Assembly: GCF_022179385.1 (NCBI RefSeq)
Contig: NZ_BPQS01000007.1
Span: 124,001-188,000 of the forward strand
From: Methylobacterium longum
GTDB taxonomy: Bacteria; Pseudomonadota; Alphaproteobacteria; Rhizobiales; Beijerinckiaceae
Length of the DNA stretch: 64,000 bases
Direction: 5' to 3'
The notes under the pieces are model-generated. The model made no database searches, had not been told where the DNA came from, and saw only the letters and a list, made by a program, of their open reading frames with translations. Both the position numbers and the translations under genes were made by a program. Within the stretch, counting starts at the first letter, position 1; every line of letters starts with the position of its first letter. Shown one piece after another: positions 1 to 8,735 of this stretch.

Positions 1-424
1 CGAGATAGCGCGTCGCGTACCAGTCCGGGTCGAACAGCGGGTTGGGCCGGATGCCCGCTGCGGCACCGCGATCGATGTAATGGAGCAGCGGGTTGATGCC
101 CTCGGCCCGGAGCCCCGGAACGGAATCGAGGTAGAGGTCGCCGTGGAACAGCGGGTGCGGCCAGCGCCCCTCGCGCCCGCCATGGACCGCGTAGTGGACC
201 ACCGGGTCGATCCCTTCGCCGACCACGTCCGGATAGCGCCGGGCGTACCAGGCCGGATCGAACAGGCCGGATTCCTTGACCGCACAGACGAGGTCCGCCT
301 GGCGGGGCTCGCTGCGGCGGCGACCCTTGAGGCGCCGTGTCAGCGGGCGCGCGAGGGATTGCGCGGCGCCGGCGAGGCCGGCCTTCTCCGACGATCCGAC
401 GACGAACACATCTCGAAGGCGCAT
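1..424 (-). CDS. Polysaccharide-locus repeat protein, N-terminal fragment (runs off left edge)
   Basis: The reading frame is open from an ATG at 424 to the window edge, giving about 141 residues. After a basic N-terminus it contains repeats of the form DPxWYxxRYPDV-G-DPVVHY-GGREGR-PHPLF, then LYLDSVPGL-NPLLHY-AAAGIRPNPLF, then the start of a third DPDWYATRYL unit. Such YPDV/NPLxHY/GRxPxPLF repeats are common in large alphaproteobacterial proteins next to glycosyltransferase domains in capsule or exopolysaccharide loci. The catalytic part, if any, is outside the window, so no enzymatic role is assigned. No clear ribosome-binding site precedes 424, and an upstream non-ATG start is possible. Confidence 0.6.
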   Translation of the reverse strand, partial: MRLRDVFVVGSSEKAGLAGAAQSLARPLTRRLKGRRRSEPRQADLVCAVKESGLFDPAWYARRYPDVVGEGIDPVVHYAVHGGREGRWPHPLFHGDLYLDSVPGLRAEGINPLLHYIDRGAAAGIRPNPLFDPDWYATRYL

Positions 425-753
425 GGTCAGGTCCGGATACGCGGGAAGCCCGCAAAGCTGCCCACACCGCGATCCGCGAGAGACATCAGAGGGTTCGGCC
501 GGTGGACGGGTCGCGGGCGGAACCGCTCCGGCTTGGGCGCCTTCCTAATGGCCCGGGTCGCCCGCGCCAAGACCCGGGGTTAAGACCCGGGGCGGATCCC
601 CGCGCCGCGGCCGGGGTTGCGGACGAGGTGCGGCGATGTCGGTGGACGGCCGTGCCCGATCCGATCGCCTGCTAAGGGGAGCATCCCCGACCGGCATGCG
701 CTACGACGACCGCGACATGCCCGATCGGGCCGCAACCCAGGGAGCCAATCTCA
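425..753. other. Intergenic region between divergent genes
   Basis: About 330 bp without a convincing gene; the short frames here are out of phase with each other and have no family resemblance. It should hold the promoters of the leftward repeat protein and of the Fae paralogue. Its only clear structure is a short tandem direct repeat at 569-592. A GGGAG at about 740-744 is the probable ribosome-binding site of the Fae paralogue. Confidence 0.5.
569..592. repeat. Tandem 11-bp direct repeat upstream of the Fae paralogue
   Basis: AAGACCCGGGG occurs at 569-579 and again at 582-592, a 13-bp period, about 160 bp before the Fae-like start codon. Two identical copies in helical near-phase could be a protein-binding site, but nothing identifies the binder. 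Confidence 0.45.
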
Positions 754-1302
754 ATGAGTGAACGCATCATCCTCCGCGCCGGCGAAGCACTCGTGGCGGG
801 CGGACCGCCCAACACGGCCTCCGAGCCGGAAGTGATCATCGGCGAGCTCGACGGTCCGGTCGGCACGGCACTCGCCACGCTGACGGGCGACCAAGTGGTC
901 GGCCACAGCCGCGTCTTCGCCCTGCTCAACACCGACATCATGGTCCGCCCCGTGACGCTCTGCGTCTCCAAGGTCAGCGTGACCGAGAGCAAGTACACGT
1001 CGATCCTCATGGGCACGGTGCAGTTCGCCATCGCCAACGGCGTGCTCGACGCCGTGCGGGCGGGCTACATCCCGAAGGAGAAGGCCAACGACCTCGGCAT
1101 CATCTGCTCGGTCTGGCTGAGCCCCGGCGTGATCCAGGCCGAGACGGTCGACCACAAGGCGCTGTTCGAGATCCAGCGCAAGGGCATGACCGAGGCGATC
1201 CGCAAGGCCATGACCAACGAGCCGTCGATCGACTGGCTGCTGGAGAACCAGGATAAGATCGTGCACAAATACTACACGATGGGGCTTGAGGGTAAGATCT
1301 GA
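754..1302 (+). CDS. Formaldehyde-activating enzyme (Fae) paralogue
   Basis: Protein of 182 residues of the Fae fold. True Fae condenses formaldehyde with tetrahydromethanopterin in methylotrophs. The N-terminus aligns with Fae (GEALV, then VIIG), and the length is close to the roughly 170 residues usual for the family. The catalytic histidine of Fae, located just before the IDLIIG-like strand, appears replaced by Glu24 (SEPEVIIG). This is therefore one of the divergent paralogues (Fae2/Fae3 type) rather than the main enzyme, and its activity on formaldehyde is uncertain. The ATG at 754 follows GGGAG with good spacing. It stands alone, with a hairpin downstream. It may bind a related C1 carrier or act as a sensor; that is inference. 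Confidence 0.8.
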   Translation: MSERIILRAGEALVAGGPPNTASEPEVIIGELDGPVGTALATLTGDQVVGHSRVFALLNTDIMVRPVTLCVSKVSVTESKYTSILMGTVQFAIANGVLDAVRAGYIPKEKANDLGIICSVWLSPGVIQAETVDHKALFEIQRKGMTEAIRKAMTNEPSIDWLLENQDKIVHKYYTMGLEGKI

Positions 1303-1324
1303 CCTTCGACGTCCCTATGATGCC

Positions 1325-1358
1325 GGGAGCGGTCCGGGCCCGGAGGCCGACCGCTCCC
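1325..1358 (+). terminator. GC-rich hairpin after the Fae paralogue
   Basis: A perfect 10-bp inverted repeat, GGGAGCGGTC (1325-1334) with GACCGCTCCC (1349-1358) and a 14-nt loop, starts 22 bp after the stop codon. There is no T-run, so it would be a weak or Rho-assisted terminator, or an mRNA 3' stabiliser. Confidence 0.45.
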
Positions 1359-1542
1359 CGATCCGTTACGAACCCGGATGAGCCTGGCGGTCCGCGGCTC
1401 CGGGCGGAACGCCGACGACCGCCGCGGACCGCGCTTCCGCGTGCGGCGATCCCGACCTTGCCAGCCCGGTACCATCCGCCCCACACTCACCCGATTCACC
1501 CGGGGGCCTTTCCGAAGGCCCGGGCAGGAGATGGACAGCGGC

Positions 1543-2547
<1,005 letters not shown>

Positions 2548-2549
2548 CT

Positions 2550-3461
2550 TTGGTCGCGACGCACGCCCTCGACGCCGGCAGGCGCACCCCCGGCCGGCGC
2601 GAGAGCGAGGGCGCGACCGCCCTCTCCGACAGGATGCCCCGCCTCGTCCTGGAGGCGCGCCGCGTGTCCAGCCTGCTGGCCCACGGCCTCCACGGCCGCC
2701 GCCGCGCGGGGCCGGGCGAGAGCTTCTGGCAGTTCCGCCCCTTCGTCACCGGCGAGGCCGCCGCGCGGGTCGACTGGCGCCGCTCGGCGCGGGACGACCG
2801 GCTCTACGTGCGGGAGCGCGAATGGGAGGCGGCCCACAACATCTGGCTCTGGATCGACCGCTCCGCCTCGATGGGTTTCTCCTCGGACTTGGCTTCGGCG
2901 CCGAAGGTCGAGCGCGCCCTCGTCCTCGGCCTGGCGCTGGCCGACGCCTTCGTGGAAGGCGGCGAGCGGGTCGGCCTCCTCGGTCTCACCCGGGCGACGG
3001 CCTCCCGCGGCATCGTCGAGCGGCTGACGCAGGCGCTCGTCGCCGACAGGGCCGGCCTCGCGCAGGACCTGCCGCCGCGGGCGAGCCCGGCGCGCTTCGA
3101 CGAGGTGGTGCTGATCGGCGACTTCCTCACCGAGCCGGACCGGATCGCCGCCTCCGTGCAGAGCCTCGCCGGCCGCGGCAGCCGCGGCCACATCCTGATG
3201 ATCGTCGATCCGATCGAGGAGACCTTCCCGTTCACCGGGCAGGCCGTGCTGCACGACCTCGAAGGCAGCCTCAGCCTCGATATCGGCGACGCCGACGCCT
3301 GGGGCGCCCGCTACCGCGCCCGCATCGGGGAACACCGGGCCGCGTTGGCCTCCATCGCGCGCGGGCAGGGCTGGACCCTGACGATCCACCGCACGGACCG
3401 GCCCGCGAGCGAGGCGGCGCTGCGGCTCGCCACGCTGATCGCCGCCCGCGGCACGGAGTGA
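2550..3461 (+). CDS. DUF58 domain protein
   Basis: Protein of 303 residues carrying the DUF58 core: GESFWQFRPFVTGEAA, then the VDWRRSARDDRLYVREREWE segment, and a VWA-like strand LWIDRSASM. DUF58 proteins accompany MoxR ATPases and resemble von Willebrand factor A domains with a MIDAS-like DxSxS (here DRSAS). The best start is a TTG at 2550, only 2 nt after the MoxR stop codon; an internal ATG at 2634 would remove a low-complexity N-terminus and is an alternative. No membrane segment is evident, so it is probably cytoplasmic or membrane-peripheral. It likely works with the ATPase and the following membrane proteins on an unknown client. Confidence 0.87.
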   Translation: MVATHALDAGRRTPGRRESEGATALSDRMPRLVLEARRVSSLLAHGLHGRRRAGPGESFWQFRPFVTGEAAARVDWRRSARDDRLYVREREWEAAHNIWLWIDRSASMGFSSDLASAPKVERALVLGLALADAFVEGGERVGLLGLTRATASRGIVERLTQALVADRAGLAQDLPPRASPARFDEVVLIGDFLTEPDRIAASVQSLAGRGSRGHILMIVDPIEETFPFTGQAVLHDLEGSLSLDIGDADAWGARYRARIGEHRAALASIARGQGWTLTIHRTDRPASEAALRLATLIAARGTE

Positions 3462-3468
3462 GGCCGCC

Positions 3469-6288
3469 ATGCTGGGTCTGACCTTCGCCGCCCCGCTGGC
3501 GCTCGCCGCCCTCATCGGCCTGCCGGCCCTGTGGTTCCTGCTGCGGGTGACCCCGCCGCGCCCGCGACGGATCAACTTCCCGCCGCTGAAGCTCGTCGCC
3601 GACCTGATCCCGCAGCGGCAGACCCCTGCACGTACCCCGCCCTGGCTGCTCGCCCTGCGCCTGCTGATCGCCGCTGCCCTGATCCTCGCGGTCGCCGGGC
3701 CGGTCTGGAACGCCGGGGGTGTGGGAGCCGGGGGCGGCCGCAGCGCGCTGCTCGTGCTCTTCGACAACGGCTTCCCGGCCGCCCACGATTGGCGCGCCCG
3801 CCTGCGCGTCGCCACCGACGCCGTCGAGGGCGCCGCCCGCGATGGCCGGCCCGTGGCGGTGATCGGGCTGGCCGACGCCGCCGCGGCCTTCGAGGCGAAG
3901 ACGCCGGCCGCCGCCCTGGAGCGCCTGCGCGCCATCGCGCCGCGCCCGATCCTGCCCGCCCGCGACGCGCATCTCGCGGCGATCGAGACTTTTCTGGAGA
4001 AGAACCGGGGTGCCGGCCTCGTCTGGATCAGCGACGGCGTCGCCGGCGGGAGCGACGAGCGCTTCGCCAAGGGCCTCGCCGACCTCGCGGGCGGCAGCGG
4101 CGCCGCGCTCACCGTGCTGCGCGCCGACAAACCGCCCGCGCTCGCCCTCACCGCCACCGAGAAGGCCGGCAAGCTCGTCACGCACGCGCTCCGCGCGACC
4201 CCGAACGGGCGCGATGTCGGCGTCATCCGGGCGCTCGACCAGAAGGGGCTGCCGCTCGCCGAGCGCGATTTCGCCTTCGCGGCGGATGCCACGGAAGCGG
4301 ACGCGACCTTCGAGATGCCCGTGGAACTGCGCAACAGCATCAGCCGCCTGGAAATCGCGGGCGAGCGCTCGGCCGGTGCCGTGGTGCTGCAGGACGAGCG
4401 CGGCAAGCGGCGCCGGGTCGGGCTCGTCTTCGGCGGCACCCTCGATCAGGCCCAGCCTCTGCTGGCGCCGACCTACTACCTGTCGCGGGCGCTCCAGCCC
4501 TTCGCGGACGTTCAGGAGGCCCGGGGCGCCAAGGGTACGGCGGAGTCGATCAACCAGCTCCTCGACAATCAGGTCTCGGTCCTCGTCCTCGCCGATGTCG
4601 GCGCGCTGGACGAGAAGACCACCGCCCGAATCGAAGGCTTCGTGAAGGACGGCGGCATGCTGCTGCGCTTCGCCGGGCCCCGCCTCGCGGCCGGCAACGA
4701 TCCGCTGGTGCCGGTACGCCTGCGCCGGGGCGGCCGGACGCTGGGCGGCACCCTGTCCTGGGACAGCCCCAAGACGCTGGCGCCGTTCCCGCCCGAGAGC
4801 CCGTTCGCGGGCCTCACGCCGCCGGCCGATATCGGCGTGCGCCGGCAGATCCTGGCCGAGCCGGACGGCGACCTACCGAACCGGACCTGGGCCTCCCTCC
4901 AGGACGGCACCCCGATCGTCACCGCGCAGAAGCGCGGCCAGGGCACGATCGTGCTGTTCCACGTCACCGCCGACACCACGTGGTCGAACCTGCCGCTCTC
5001 GGGGCTGTTCATCGACATGCTCCGGCGGGTCGTGGCGCTGGCGGGCGCCTCGGCCCCCGTCCAGGGCGAGACCCCGCGGGCCGCCGCCCCGGTGCTCGCC
5101 CCCCGGGTGACCCTCGACGGGTTCGGCGCACTGGGCTCGCCGCCGGCCTCGGCCACCGCGGTCTCGGCCGACTACGCCGAACGCGCGACCATGGAGCACC
5201 CGCCGGGTTTCTACGGACCGCCGGACGGAGGCATCAGCGTGAACGCCCTGAAACCGGACGACCGGTTGAAGCCCCTCGACATCGCGGCGATCGCGGACGC
5301 CCGCACCGGGTCCCTCGCCGGGGCCGAGACCGTGGACCTGCGCCCGAGCCTGTTCACCCTGGCGCTGCTGCTGCTGGCCCTCGACACCCTGGCGGGCCTG
5401 TGGCTCGGCGGCTTCCTGCGCCGCGGCGGCCTCGCGCGCCGCCTGCGCGGCCGGCCGGCGATGCTGGCCTTCGCGGGCCTGCTGCTGTTCGCGGCGCTGC
5501 CGGCCTTGCCGGTTCGCGCCGAGGAGCCCGCAGCCAACCGGCCAAACGGCATCGAATCGGCGCTGGTCACGCGCCTCGCCTACATCATCACGGGCGACGC
5601 CGCCCTCGACGAGGCGAGCCGGACCGGGCTCACCGGCCTGACCCAGATGCTGTCGTCCCGCACCGCCCTGGAGCCGGGTGAGCCGGCCGGAATCGACCCG
5701 GCCAAGGACGAGCTGGCCTTCTACCCGCTGATCTACTGGCCGATCGCGCCGTCGCGGCCGCAGCCGTCGGAAGCCGCGATCCGCAAGATCGACGCCTTCA
5801 TGCGCAACGGCGGCACGGTCCTGTTCGACACCCGCGATGCGCTCACCGCCCGGCCGGGCGGGCCGCCCTCGCCGGAGGCGACGTATCTGCGCACGATGCT
5901 GGCGACCCTCGAGGTGCCGGAGCTGGAGCCGGTGCCCCTCGACCACGTGCTGACCAAGGCGTTCTACCTCGTGGACAGCTTCCCGGGCCGCTACGCCACC
6001 GGCCAGACCTGGGTGGAGGCCCTGCCGCCCGCCGCCGAGGGTGCCGAGCGCCGTCCGGCCCGCGCGGGCGACGGCGTGAGCCCGATCATCATCACCGGCA
6101 ACGATCTCGCCGCCGCCTGGGCGGTGGGCCGCCGCGGCGAACCGCTCTATCCCGTGGTCGGCGGCGACCAGCGCCAGCGCGAGATGGCGTTCCGCGGGGG
6201 CGTCAACATCGTGATGTACACGCTCACCGGCAACTACAAGGCCGATCAGGTCCACGTGCCCGCGCTGTTGGAACGGCTGGGACAGTGA
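3469..6288 (+). CDS. BatA/DUF4159-type membrane protein
   Basis: Protein of 939 residues. The N-terminus has two membrane segments (about 6-26 and 60-80) separated by INFPPLKL, the layout of the aerotolerance BatA N-terminal domain, followed by a VWA-like region. Two more hydrophobic segments lie at about 628-648 and 662-680. A C-terminal DUF4159 domain with IDAFMRNGGTVLFDTRDA and GGVNIVMYTLTGNYK follows. The fusion of BatA-like and DUF4159 parts is common in alphaproteobacteria. It starts 7 nt after the DUF58 gene, so it belongs to the same operon. A role in envelope integrity or stress is suggested by Bat homologues but is not shown by the sequence. Confidence 0.85.
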   Translation: MLGLTFAAPLALAALIGLPALWFLLRVTPPRPRRINFPPLKLVADLIPQRQTPARTPPWLLALRLLIAAALILAVAGPVWNAGGVGAGGGRSALLVLFDNGFPAAHDWRARLRVATDAVEGAARDGRPVAVIGLADAAAAFEAKTPAAALERLRAIAPRPILPARDAHLAAIETFLEKNRGAGLVWISDGVAGGSDERFAKGLADLAGGSGAALTVLRADKPPALALTATEKAGKLVTHALRATPNGRDVGVIRALDQKGLPLAERDFAFAADATEADATFEMPVELRNSISRLEIAGERSAGAVVLQDERGKRRRVGLVFGGTLDQAQPLLAPTYYLSRALQPFADVQEARGAKGTAESINQLLDNQVSVLVLADVGALDEKTTARIEGFVKDGGMLLRFAGPRLAAGNDPLVPVRLRRGGRTLGGTLSWDSPKTLAPFPPESPFAGLTPPADIGVRRQILAEPDGDLPNRTWASLQDGTPIVTAQKRGQGTIVLFHVTADTTWSNLPLSGLFIDMLRRVVALAGASAPVQGETPRAAAPVLAPRVTLDGFGALGSPPASATAVSADYAERATMEHPPGFYGPPDGGISVNALKPDDRLKPLDIAAIADARTGSLAGAETVDLRPSLFTLALLLLALDTLAGLWLGGFLRRGGLARRLRGRPAMLAFAGLLLFAALPALPVRAEEPAANRPNGIESALVTRLAYIITGDAALDEASRTGLTGLTQMLSSRTALEPGEPAGIDPAKDELAFYPLIYWPIAPSRPQPSEAAIRKIDAFMRNGGTVLFDTRDALTARPGGPPSPEATYLRTMLATLEVPELEPVPLDHVLTKAFYLVDSFPGRYATGQTWVEALPPAAEGAERRPARAGDGVSPIIITGNDLAAAWAVGRRGEPLYPVVGGDQRQREMAFRGGVNIVMYTLTGNYKADQVHVPALLERLGQ

Positions 6289-6316
6289 TGTCTCCTCGAG
6301 ACGACGCGCGCGACGC

Positions 6317-6468
6317 CGCTCCCCCTCCCCCCTCTGCGGGGACCACTCCCCTGCGCGACAGGAGGGGCGAAGACGGTCATGAAGGCCGGCCCGTTTCCTG
6401 CGCCGTCGGCCCCTTCTCCCGACCCGGCCTGACGGCCGGGCCGCCCTCCTCCGCAGACGGGGAAGGGA
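6317..6468. repeat. Intergenic C/G-rich repeat element, copy A
   Basis: The 193-bp gap in the MoxR-BatA operon is filled by an element with imperfect inverted ends: CCCTCCCCCCTCTGCGGGGA (6321-6340) and TCCTCCGCAGACGGGGAAGG (6447-6466). An internal GGCC-rich palindrome sits near 6421-6441. It resembles sequences at 8.6, 29.6, 33.7, 37.8 and 55.3 kb. A small frame at 6285-6488 is an artefact of this element. The hairpins may attenuate expression of the downstream gene. Confidence 0.55.
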
Positions 6469-6481
6469 ACGGTGGTGCCCC

Positions 6482-8566
6482 ATGCTGAGCCTCAGCTTCA
6501 CACCCCTCCTGCCGTGGCCGGCCATCGCCATCCTGGGCGTGATCGTCGCCGTGCTGGCGGTGTTCGCCGTCCTGGCCCGGGGGCGGACTGCGCTGCTGCG
6601 CGTCCTCGTCCTCGCCCTGGTGCTGGCGGCGCTCACCAACCCCGCGCTCGTGCGCGAGGACCGCGAACCCGTGAAGGACGTGGCGGCCATCGTGGTCGAC
6701 CGGTCCGGATCGCAGGCCCTGGGCGACCGGCCGCAGATGACCGACGCGGTGCGTGCCGAGCTGCAGCGGCGCTTCGGCGCGCTGACCAACATCGAGCCGC
6801 GCTTCATCGACGTGCCGGATTCCAAGGACGGGGACGACGGCACCAAGCTGTTCACGGCGCTCGGCCAAGCCCTCGCCGACGTGCCGCCGGAGCGCCTCGC
6901 CGGCATCGTGATGCTCACCGACGGCGTGGTCCACGATATCCCGGCCTCCATGGCGCAGCTCGGCATCAAGGCGCCGCTGCACGTCCTGGTCACCGGCCAT
7001 CCGGACGAGCGCGACCGGCAGATCAAGCTCCTGGAAGCGCCCCGCTTCGGTATCGTCGGCAAGGACCTGACAATCCGGGCCGAGGTCATGGAGCGCGGCG
7101 GAACCGGCCACGCCATCGTCACCATCCGTCGCGACGGCGAGGAGATCGGCCGCCGGGACGTCGTCACCGACAAGGCGTTCTCGCTGACCACTCGGATCGA
7201 ACACGGCGGGCCGAACGTCGTCGAGATCGAGGTCGAGCCCCTGCCGGGCGAACTCACCACGGTCAACAACCGCGCAGTCCTGCCCATCGAGGGCATCCGC
7301 GAGAAGCTCCGGGTGCTCCTCGTCTCCGGCGAGCCGCACCAGGGCGAGCGGACGTGGCGCAACCTGCTGAAGTCGGACGCCAACGTCGACCTCGTCCACT
7401 TCACCATCCTGCGCCCGCCGGAGAAGCAGGACGGCACGCCGATCTCCGAACTCTCGCTGATCGCCTTCCCGACGCGCGAGCTGTTCGTCCAGAAGATCAA
7501 GGACTTCGACCTGATCATCTTCGACCGCTACGCCAACCAGAGCGTGCTGCCGCAGGCCTATTTTGACAACATCGTCCGCTACGTGCGCGAGGGCGGCGCC
7601 CTCCTCATCGCGGCCGGCCCCGAATTCGCCGGGCCGGCGAGCCTCGCCCGCACCCGGCTCGCCGGCATCCTGCCGGGCGACCCGGACGGGCGGGTTGTCG
7701 AGAAGCCCTACAAGGCGACGCCGACCCAGACCGGCCAGCGGCATCCGGTGACCCGCGCGCTGCCGGGTTCGGACGCGAACCCGCCCGCCTGGGGCGACTG
7801 GCTGCGCATCGTCGAGGCGCGGACCCGCGCCGGCATCCAGCCGATCCTGTCGGGGGCCGAGGGACTGCCGCTGCTGGCCCTGTCGCGCGAGGACAAGGGT
7901 CGCGTCGCACTGCTGCTGTCCGACCACGCGTGGCTGTGGGCGCGGGGCTATCAGGAGGGCGGTCCCTATCTCGACCTGCTGCGCCGCCTCGGCCACTGGC
8001 TCATGAAGGAGCCGGCGCTGGAGGAGGAGGCGCTCCGGGCGCAGATGACCGGGCACGGTCGCGAGGTGCGCGTCGAGCGCCAGACCATGGCGGATCAGGC
8101 CGAGCCCGTCACCGTCACCGGTCCCACCGGCAAGGTGACGACGCTGCCGCTGAAGCCCGGCGAGCCCGGCCTGTTCACCGCGACGTTCGACGCCGAGACA
8201 CTGGGGCTGCACACCCTGCGCTCGGGCAACCTCGTCGCCTTCGTCAGCGTCGGCCCGGCCAACCCGCGGGAACTCGCCGACGTCTTCAGCGACACCGATC
8301 GCCTGAAGACCGTGGCGGAGGGATCGGGCGGCTCGGTCCGCCGGGTCGCCGAGACCGGCGGCGGCCTCCAGGTCCCGCGCCTCGCCACCGTGCGGAGCGG
8401 GCGCCTCGCGGGCGCGGACTGGATCGGCTTCCGGCCGAGCGACAGCGCCAACATCCGCGGCGTCGAGGTCTACCCACTCGCGCTGGGCCTCGCCGCCCTG
8501 GCGGCGCTGGCGGCGGCGGTCCTCGCCATGTGGCTCGTGGAGGGCCGGCGGGGCCGGGCCGCGTGA
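6482..8566 (+). CDS. Membrane protein with VWA-like and glutamine-amidotransferase-like regions
   Basis: Protein of 694 residues, fourth member of the MoxR/DUF58/BatA module. It has two N-terminal membrane segments (about 11-32 and 38-58), a VWA-like region beginning AAIVVDRSGSQ with MLTDGVVHD, then a class-I-amidotransferase-like fold (VLLVSGEPHQGERTW, LIIFDRYANQ, GALLIAAGPEF). A final membrane segment lies near 660-682. No classical amidotransferase catalytic Cys-His-Glu triad is obvious, so this part is probably a binding or scaffold domain. The start ATG at 6482 lies just after repeat copy A. The protein likely projects a large domain into the periplasm and works with the preceding proteins; the function is unknown. 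Confidence 0.8.
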   Translation: MLSLSFTPLLPWPAIAILGVIVAVLAVFAVLARGRTALLRVLVLALVLAALTNPALVREDREPVKDVAAIVVDRSGSQALGDRPQMTDAVRAELQRRFGALTNIEPRFIDVPDSKDGDDGTKLFTALGQALADVPPERLAGIVMLTDGVVHDIPASMAQLGIKAPLHVLVTGHPDERDRQIKLLEAPRFGIVGKDLTIRAEVMERGGTGHAIVTIRRDGEEIGRRDVVTDKAFSLTTRIEHGGPNVVEIEVEPLPGELTTVNNRAVLPIEGIREKLRVLLVSGEPHQGERTWRNLLKSDANVDLVHFTILRPPEKQDGTPISELSLIAFPTRELFVQKIKDFDLIIFDRYANQSVLPQAYFDNIVRYVREGGALLIAAGPEFAGPASLARTRLAGILPGDPDGRVVEKPYKATPTQTGQRHPVTRALPGSDANPPAWGDWLRIVEARTRAGIQPILSGAEGLPLLALSREDKGRVALLLSDHAWLWARGYQEGGPYLDLLRRLGHWLMKEPALEEEALRAQMTGHGREVRVERQTMADQAEPVTVTGPTGKVTTLPLKPGEPGLFTATFDAETLGLHTLRSGNLVAFVSVGPANPRELADVFSDTDRLKTVAEGSGGSVRRVAETGGGLQVPRLATVRSGRLAGADWIGFRPSDSANIRGVEVYPLALGLAALAALAAAVLAMWLVEGRRGRAA

Positions 8567-8680
8567 GGGGGTTTTCCGCGCGCTGCCCTGCCCCCGCAGG
8601 CGGGGAGAGAACCCGCGCCTCTCACGCCCCTCGGCGGGGGAGCCAGCGCGCTCGACGGGCGGGGCTCCCCCGGCCTATGA
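8567..8680. repeat. Intergenic C/G-rich repeat element, copy B
   Basis: The gap between the VWA-like gene and the peptide-binding protein has alternating C-runs and G-runs: CTGCCCCCGCAGGCGGGGAG, then CGGCGGGGGAGCC and GGGGCTCCCCCGG. The GGGGAGCC with GGCTCCCC pair can form a hairpin. It is a diverged copy of the element family, and may end the MoxR module transcript before the transporter genes. Confidence 0.45.
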
Positions 8681-8735
8681 GCCACGGTACTCATCCGCGC
8701 TCCGCGCGGCCCGACACAACGGAGACAGCCTGCCC

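Noticed and set aside
6285-6488. 67-residue frame between the BatA-like and VWA-like genes
   Set aside because: It is low-complexity Pro/Gly/Arg sequence that translates repeat copy A, overlaps both neighbours and matches no family.
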